From JACJVV01 sp047603135 (GTDB lineage: Archaea; Nanobdellota; Nanobdellia; Woesearchaeales; JACJVV01), in contig JBLKOW010000024.1 of the NCBI GenBank assembly GCA_047603135.1, forward strand, positions 1 to 13,236: DNA of 13,236 bases, read 5' to 3'. The notes beneath the pieces are model-generated. The model was not told the DNA's origin, did no database searches, and saw only the letters and a list, made by a program, of their open reading frames with translations. Shown piece after piece: positions 5,865-11,900 of this stretch. A program made the translations under genes and the position numbers. The stretch's first letter is position 1, and each line of letters starts with the position of its first letter.

Positions 5865-7130
5865 TTGATTCAAAGACAAAAACTGTTTGATACACTACTC
5901 AAACAATCTAAAAATAACAAAGTCTCATTACTTATAGGGGCTAGGCAAGTTGGCAAAACTACATTGATAAAGCAATTATTCGAGGAATTAACAAAAAACA
6001 AAAAATGCCTATTCTTAGACGTCGACATCTTATCAAATTATGAGAAAGTAAACAGTTATGAAAATCTACTAAACACCTTAAAACTAAATGGGTATGATGA
6101 GAACCAAAAAGAACTGTATTATCTATTCCTAGATGAATTTCAAAAATACCCTTCACTTACTAAAGTTATGAAAAACGTATATGATAATAAACCCAATATA
6201 AAGATATATGCTTCAGGGTCCTCATCATTAGCAATAAAAAATCAAGCACAAGAATCACTTGCGGGAAGAAAGCATATAACTGAAATCTTTCCATTGGATT
6301 TTGAAGAATTTCTAATATTTAAAGGAGAAACTAACCTTGTCCAGAATATCCATACTATCAAAAAACTATCGGGAAAAGGTTTAGCAAATTCATTACAAAA
6401 TTATGAGCGCCTTTTAGAAGAATTCATGATCTTTGGAGGGTACCCTGAAGTAGTATTACAGAAAACAAAACAAGAAAAACAACAAACATTAACAAATATT
6501 TTTGACCTATATGTAAAAAAAGATTTACTTGATTACCTTAATAATGATAAAGTATTAAACATTAAGCGCTTAATTGAAGCTCTTGCAGTTAATAACGGAC
6601 AAAAAATAAAATATGAGGAACTTGCAAATAGTAGTGGCTTAAACTTTCACGCAATAAAGAAATATATTGAAATCTTATCTGAAACATACCTCATTAAAGA
6701 AGTTAGACCTTTTTTCACCAATAAAAATAAAGAACTTGTTAAAATTCCAAAAGTTTATTTTATAGACAATGGTGTTAAAAATTATTTTATAAATAATTAC
6801 AACCCAATGCATCTTCGAAGCGATACAGGATTTCTGTTTGAAGGATTTATGTATAGTGAGCTACTAAAACAAAACTATAGAAACATTAAGTTTTGGAATG
6901 ATAAAAATTTGGAGGAAGTTGACTTTGTATTAGAGCACAGCGACGAATTAATCCCTATTGAAATAAAGTATAAAAAAGAATTAAAAGCAAGTGATTTTTC
7001 TGGTTTAAAGAACTTCTTAAAAAATTATAAAAAAATAAAACGAGCATACTTAGTCAATTTAGATGAAAAAGAGAAAATAAATAAAATACACACAGTACTC
7101 CCTTACAGGATAGCAAAAGAAATCAGCTAA
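5865..7130 (+). CDS. AAA_14/DUF4143 family ATPase
   Basis: The product is 421 aa, the usual length for this family. Walker A is GARQVGKTT (25-33), Walker B is YYLFLDEFQ (85-93), a sensor-like ASGSSS follows at 116-121, and AGR is at 133-135. GGYPEVV (191-197) and a winged-helix-like region (230-300, ending VYFIDNG) mark the DUF4143 part. The C-terminus carries FE (325-326), EVDFVL (351-356) and PIEIKYK (364-370), a PD-(D/E)xK nuclease-like pattern (E326, D353, E366, K368). The family is widespread and multicopy in archaea and bacteria; its role is unsettled, with defence or mobile-element functions proposed. It is probably cytoplasmic. The start is TTG with a strong SD. The 3' end overlaps the convergent frameshifted gene by 8 nt. 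It is AT-rich like its surroundings. Confidence 0.9.
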   Translation: MIQRQKLFDTLLKQSKNNKVSLLIGARQVGKTTLIKQLFEELTKNKKCLFLDVDILSNYEKVNSYENLLNTLKLNGYDENQKELYYLFLDEFQKYPSLTKVMKNVYDNKPNIKIYASGSSSLAIKNQAQESLAGRKHITEIFPLDFEEFLIFKGETNLVQNIHTIKKLSGKGLANSLQNYERLLEEFMIFGGYPEVVLQKTKQEKQQTLTNIFDLYVKKDLLDYLNNDKVLNIKRLIEALAVNNGQKIKYEELANSSGLNFHAIKKYIEILSETYLIKEVRPFFTNKNKELVKIPKVYFIDNGVKNYFINNYNPMHLRSDTGFLFEGFMYSELLKQNYRNIKFWNDKNLEEVDFVLEHSDELIPIEIKYKKELKASDFSGLKNFLKNYKKIKRAYLVNLDEKEKINKIHTVLPYRIAKEIS

Positions 7131-7307
7131 AAAAAGACTTACGTTCACGTGCAATTGAACCCATCATATTAGGAAGCACAGACTTTATTATTTTCTCATG
7201 CTTAATTTCTTGAATCATCACAATAATTTCTTCATTTGAAGAGCGATACAACATATCTAAATGCTATCCACATATTCAAGCATTAACTCAACTTTATTGT
7301 CATTCAT
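7123..7307 (-). pseudogene. small frameshifted gene remnant
   Basis: The minus strand from ATG 7307 reads MNDNKVELMLEYVDSI then TAG (7257-7259). In another frame the message resumes as HLDMLYRSSNEEIIVM and runs to TGA (7123-7125), through a helical stretch ending SIARERKSFFS. One base gained or two lost near 7257-7273 would fuse them into a protein of about 61 aa. Alternatively, a 43-aa ORF from ATG 7254 is the real product. The composition (helical, charged) looks coding in both pieces. A TATA-like box at 7321-7328 is only about 15 nt from ATG 7307, closer than at working promoters here. The 3' end overlaps the ATPase gene by 8 nt. A sequencing indel is a possible explanation. Confidence 0.45.
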
Positions 7308-7340
7308 ATTTTTGCATCTCATATAAAGTGAGAAATAAAG

Positions 7341-7358
7341 AGCAGGTTACCCCCTGCT
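7341..7358. repeat. 6-bp hairpin next to the remnant gene
   Basis: AGCAGG-TTACCC-CCTGCT is a perfect 6-bp inverted repeat with a 6-nt loop in otherwise A-rich sequence. It lies between the remnant's TATA-like box and the large inverted-repeat elements. Its role is unknown. Confidence 0.55.
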
Positions 7359-7398
7359 AAAACAAAGCATTGAAAAAACTAAAAAATAATTAAAATAA

Positions 7399-7481
7399 CA
7401 AAAATCCGACCCTCGAATGTTCGCCCTATCCCCTACCTAAAGGTGGGGGTATTACGGACTCACTATTGAGTCGGATTTTTG
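7399..7481. repeat. cloverleaf-like inverted-repeat element 1
   Basis: The arms CAAAAATCCGAC (7399-7410) and GTCGGATTTTTG (7470-7481) are perfect 12-bp complements. Inside are a small CGA-ATGT-TCG hairpin (7414-7423), a central 8-bp stem CCCCTACC-TAAA-GGTGGGGG (7430-7449, one G-T pair) and GACTCA-CTAT-TGAGTC (7457-7472). The last shares GTC with the right arm, so two foldings compete. The G-T pair is a wobble only in + strand RNA, weakly suggesting that strand is the functional one. It could be a structured RNA, a two-way terminator or a small mobile palindrome. Confidence 0.7.
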
Positions 7482-7483
7482 GA

Positions 7484-7553
7484 ATTGAAAATCTCGCACT
7501 AAAGTGCAGGGTATTTGAATCCTCATTCAAATCTCGAATGCGAGATTTTCAAT
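7484..7553. repeat. cloverleaf-like inverted-repeat element 2
   Basis: The arms ATTGAAAATCTCGCA (7484-7498) and TGCGAGATTTTCAAT (7539-7553) are perfect 15-bp complements. Inside are GCAC-TAAA-GTGC (7496-7507), an 8-bp central stem ATTTGAAT-CCTC-ATTCAAAT (7513-7532) and CTCG-AATG-CGAG (7533-7544). The outer two hairpins share bases with the arms, as in element 1. It lies 2 bp from element 1 and shares CTCGAATG with it. It starts 9 nt after the stop of the membrane-protein gene, so it would form the 3' end of that minus-strand transcript. Confidence 0.7.
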
Positions 7554-7562
7554 AAAAAAAAT
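7554..7562 (-). terminator. T-tract at the end of the ChaC-domain operon
   Basis: Right after the TAA stop (7562-7564) the minus strand reads ATTTTTTTATT, an oligo-T tract, followed by inverted-repeat element 2. Together they form a likely termination region for the operon. Confidence 0.5.
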
Positions 7563-7972
7563 TATCTCATTGTTAATCCGCCTAGTATAAGTAAAAATCC
7601 TTCAACAGTAATAATAATATTGAAGACTACCAAGTTCTCAAGAAACGGGACTTGAAAATCAACAACACCAAAACTATTAAGGATTGGAAGCAATCCAACA
7701 AGGATAAACAATCCACCTAACGCAAGAAGTATCATATGCAGTGAATGTCCACTTGGCTCAATCATTCCATCAATAACAATGTAAAGACCAGCAAGTGCAA
7801 TTATCCATCCACCAATACTTACCATGAGCGTATTAAATATACCTGGTAAGCCAAATGGCAAAACACCAAATGTATGAAGAAGCGGAAGTCCTCCAAGTAA
7901 AATAAGAAGCCCTCCAACTCCAAAACTAAGCCAGTCTCTAAAACTCATAAAAAATCCTTTTTTATTAAACAT
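7562..7972 (-). CDS. four-TM membrane protein made of two tandem repeats
   Basis: The product is 136 aa from ATG 7970-7972. An SD AGGTG (7979-7983) lies 6 nt upstream, which disfavours the GTG at 7981 (it overlaps the SD) and the ATG at 7948. Repeat 1 (about 16-67) and repeat 2 (about 79-132) share GGLxIL-x-GLLPLLxxFGV...P: compare GGLLILLGGLPLLHTFGV (20-37) with GGLFILVGLLPILNSFGV (86-103). Each repeat has two hydrophobic spans. Gly/Leu content is very high and there are few charged residues except MIEPSGHS between repeats. It is an integral membrane protein of unknown function. It is the last gene of the operon, 24 nt behind the helical-protein gene, and may anchor its partners. Confidence 0.8.
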   Translation of the reverse strand: MFNKKGFFMSFRDWLSFGVGGLLILLGGLPLLHTFGVLPFGLPGIFNTLMVSIGGWIIALAGLYIVIDGMIEPSGHSLHMILLALGGLFILVGLLPILNSFGVVDFQVPFLENLVVFNIIITVEGFLLILGGLTMR

Positions 7973-7977
7973 ATGTA

Positions 7978-7983
7978 TCACCT
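7978..7983 (-). promoter_or_regulatory. ribosome binding site of the last operon gene
   Basis: AGGTGATACAT precedes ATG 7972. The sequence is almost the same as that before the middle gene (GGGTGATACAA before ATG 8905), suggesting matched translation of the two genes. Confidence 0.65.
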
Positions 7984-7996
7984 TTTCTTTTTTTAA

Positions 7997-8905
7997 TTAT
8001 GCAGCTTGTTTTTCATGATATTCTTTTTGTTGTTCTTCAAACTGCGTTACTTTATGTTTATTAACTTTATCATCAAATTGCCCAACAAACCATTTGTGTA
8101 AAGTATTTAATGAAGCAAGGAACTTTTGATAAATTTGAAAATGTTCCATATGAGACTTAATCATTGTTTCAATTTCAGACATCTCAGGAAATCCTTCTTT
8201 TTGTAATTTATTATATACTTCCTTATCAACCTCAACTTCATGTTTATTTTCTTTATGAACTATAATTAATAAATTATCAAACGCATGATGAATTAAGTCT
8301 TCAAGAGAATCAATTGCTTTTTTTAGTTCAGCAATACTTTGGGTTGCCTTTGATATTTGTTGCTCAGAAGGATGCTTAACGGATGTTAAAGATGCAGCTT
8401 TTTTTGCAACACGTTTTTCTTGTCGCAAACGACGACGAGAAACCTTGATTATTTGAGCAGTTTCTTGCTCCAATGTTTGTACACTAGAAGGAGAAAGTCT
8501 AATATTTGTACCGCGCTCAAATCGCTCCGTTTCTTTAAACCACTCATTCATTTTAGAAAGAAGTGAACTTAAAGTAGAACCAATCTCAGCTTTCTCACCA
8601 GGATGCGAGGTTTTATTATAAATATCTAAAAGATTTTGTGCAACACGACGCATTAACTCAATAATCTCATTACCTGAGCTTTGAAATAGCGCAATATGTT
8701 TTTCTTGATGCTCTAAAACTTCTTTAAAATATTTTTTTACATCGTCTATATTTCCATCAAGAATAGCTTTTTTTAATTTTTCAGCAGACTTGTGTTCAGC
8801 TGTTTCTTCTTTATGTGTTTTACGCAACATTTGACGACGTATCATCCCTGCAACAAATATATCAGGCAAGATTGTTAATTTTAATTTTGTTAATCTAATT
8901 CCCAT
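7997..8905 (-). CDS. helical coiled-coil protein, operon partner of the ChaC-domain protein
   Basis: The product is 302 aa from ATG 8903-8905, with SD GGGTG (8912-8916) 6 nt upstream; the GTG at 8914 overlaps the SD and is rejected. It is almost entirely alpha-helical and highly charged, with no Cys and no obvious membrane span. A short moderately hydrophobic N-terminus (MGIRLTKLKLTILPDIFVAG) could be a membrane-associating helix. Residues 155-172 form a strongly basic patch (VSRRRLRQEKRVAKKAAS). Helices at about 50-130 and 180-285 contain WF-bearing ends (EWFKE, KWFVG). It is not recognised as a known family. The start overlaps the large upstream gene by 11 nt, implying translational coupling and probably physical partnership. 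It ends in EKQAA. Confidence 0.85.
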   Translation of the reverse strand: MGIRLTKLKLTILPDIFVAGMIRRQMLRKTHKEETAEHKSAEKLKKAILDGNIDDVKKYFKEVLEHQEKHIALFQSSGNEIIELMRRVAQNLLDIYNKTSHPGEKAEIGSTLSSLLSKMNEWFKETERFERGTNIRLSPSSVQTLEQETAQIIKVSRRRLRQEKRVAKKAASLTSVKHPSEQQISKATQSIAELKKAIDSLEDLIHHAFDNLLIIVHKENKHEVEVDKEVYNKLQKEGFPEMSEIETMIKSHMEHFQIYQKFLASLNTLHKWFVGQFDDKVNKHKVTQFEEQQKEYHEKQAA

Positions 8906-11900
8906 TTGTATCACCCAGCTTCTTAAGATATTTATCCTGAATATATTTAGTCAATTTAATCAATTCATAAGTCAAACGTATCAAGCCATGATATGTTTCA
9001 AGAGTATTTTCACGCTTCCCAGCAAATTCGCTAAGTAATTTTTGAGGTAGTAATTTACCATGTTTTATGGCTACATGCCAATCATTAACTAATAAAGTTT
9101 CAAGCTCACCCACTAATTTCAAATACTGAACTTTTAAAGGATTCGTATCTTCCTCAGAATTAATGAATAAACTATAAACATCCTCGCTAGCAATAGCTAA
9201 CTCTCCAAAATGCTTTTCAAGTTCTTTATCATGCCACCCTACTTTTGCTTTATCTTGATCTATTTTATTTTTCTTTAAAAACTTCTTAAACCATTCATCA
9301 GTACTCTCCATTTTTTTAAGAGCCGTTTTTAATTTTTTATAATCCTCACTAGAATGCTGAGGTGTTTGCTCAACCTTTTGCAATTTTTCAATTGCATTAT
9401 ACATTTCTGTTACAAAATCATCGGAGATTCCTTCATTTTTACATCCATCATAAATCCCTTTAATATAATCAACAGAAGTACCTCTTTTACCCTGGCCTGC
9501 ATCAATAGCCATACGTGCTTTTTCTTCAACAGTGATAGTATCCCCTATATAATTACTATGTTCCGTATTTGAAATAAATAAAACACAATTAATAGGATTA
9601 CCCGTTTCATCCACTATTCTAAAACTTTCATTAGGCGTTTCAACTTCTATGTACGCCTTACCTTCTCTTTTTTGTATTTCTTCTTTATATTTTTTATCAA
9701 TAAGAAGTGCCTTCCCTATACACTCTCCTCCTGGCTCAAGTCCCAAAACAATACCAGGTTTATCCTTAGTCCCTCTACTAATAGTAGATTTTTGGTTAAA
9801 ACTTCTATGAGCACCTATGAGTTTCGCAGGTATAATGACTGGCTCATATTCAGCGTTATCCCATATCAATGAACCATAACCAAATACATATATTTGGTTT
9901 TCTGTAGGAACTTGAGCTTGTTTCTTTTGAGTAACAGGAGGAATAACTGGACGAGTAACAGGAGTTTCACCTCCAGGTGGAACTACGGGTCTCTCAACCG
10001 AATCTCTCGGGAAATTAACATTATAAGGTTTAAAAGATAATAAATACTCATTTATCTTAGTTATTCTTTCTGAATTTCTATGATCTTGCTCCTGTGAATT
10101 CTTATAGGTATAGGTTATTGCGCCGAGAATTCCCTTAATCTCCTCAAGATGATTTCCAAAGTTTACTTGAATACCATTTCTATCTAATAATCCAGCATTA
10201 CCAAACTCACTACTCCATTTATCATGCGTTTCACTCAAATATTTCAATATAAATTCCATATTATGAAATACATCCCAGTAATTATTATCATCAAGTGATT
10301 GATTACCAACGTAATATAATATTTGAAAAACAGTTGCTTTTGCATTATTTGTTAATGTAACAGATTGGTTATACTTTTGAATTAATCCTTCTGGATTAAG
10401 TCTTTCACCTGGTTCGATACCTAAATTACGTGAATGATTCATAAGCAAATCAGAAACCTTCTTTAACTCTTGCATCGCATGATCCATATTCATTAAGTCA
10501 CTACTTTTAATAGCAGGCTCACCTATACCCTCACCACGATTTCCTGATGCAGTTGCACCACGAGAACTTGATTCTTCATGCGGCTCGACTTCACCAAGCA
10601 CACTATTAGGAACTGCAATCACAACATATTCTTCATGTAAATGCTTCTTAGAAGACTTAGCTGAGAATCGAATAGGAACTCCTGAAAAATTAGTAAAATC
10701 ATTAAGAGGATTATCCTCAAGCGTAGAGCGATTAAATGCTTTAGCATAATATTGCAAACCACCCCTGCCTTTTTGTACAGTAAGATTAGAAGGGACAACA
10801 GAAGATTCCCGAGCAATATGATAAAATCGTTTACCATTAATACGAACATAAAGTATTATACCAGGGAAAAGAGTAACACTCCGACCTTCATAATTAAATC
10901 GATTATATAAATCAGGAACACTAAAATCAGGTAATTCTTGAATATCTTTAGCAGTTAATTGTCTAACATTACCTAAATCAAAGTGTTCTGCAGTAATTAC
11001 CTCAGGCAAATTAAAAGAAAACAAGCCATCTGTTAGTTTAACATCCTCAATAGGCTTATCATAAAACTCTTCTGTTTTGGTTATTAAATTATTAAGTCTA
11101 AAAACAATACCCATAGCAACCCGTTTTTCACCATGTAAATGTCCACCTATTTCTGTTTCAGAAAGAGTGCATAAATCCTTACCTGTTTTGTTGTCGGTGA
11201 CAAAACTAACAGGTACAATTCGCCCAGAAACTTTTACTTGAGTATGATCTTTAATAGCATCATAATACTGTTTAATATACCCATACAATCCACTTTCTTT
11301 TAACGCTTTAGTATCCCATCTGCAAGGCGTTTTATTACTTCCAACAACCCATGCACCTAAACAAAGTGTTGCATCATCTGGAGCAATCTTCTTAGTATGC
11401 ATATCACGCGCTAAGTCAAGTAAATCATTATGCGTTAATTGAATTTGAGACTTATCATTCAAATTAACAGTAATTGCAATGTTAGCAGAACTATTAAGAT
11501 GGAATGGAATTTCACAATAATGACGTACACGTAATTTTGCATCCTGAGGAGTTTTCTTTGCATCGACAAATTTATGAACCTTTGTAGACCGTGCAATAAT
11601 CCAATAAAGTTGATACTGTTTATTTGGATCAACTGCAGGTGGTGGAGTAGGAGGATTTTGACGATTACGCTTCATTTCTTCAATCTCACGATGTAACGAA
11701 TGAAGCAAGCGAAGCATCTCAGCATGTTCAGCACTATTTGTTGCAGAAAAGCTCTGTAATGAATTAATAATTGAATCAAACTTTGCAAGAATTGAATTTT
11801 CTAAAGCACTAAACTTTTCATCAAGTGCTCTTTCATAATCTGCTATTTTATCTGAAACCCTCTCAATAAAAGAATCATAAGCCCCAGCCATTGCATCTTT

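Noticed and set aside
7399..7553. tRNA or tRNA-like genes
   Set aside because: The folds look like cloverleaves, and pieces such as TTCAAATCT resemble a T loop, but the closing stems are 12-15 bp, the central hairpin loops have 4 nt, and there is no D loop, anticodon arm or CCA-ready acceptor.
7399..7553. Integron attC sites or IS200/IS605 ends
   Set aside because: The sizes and hairpins would fit, but there is no GTTRRRY/RYYYAAC pair and no integrase or TnpA/TnpB nearby.
9354..9872. Two + strand ORFs over the ChaC domain
   Set aside because: They are antisense to a domain with clear conserved motifs, and their translations are Phe/Ile/Ser-rich.
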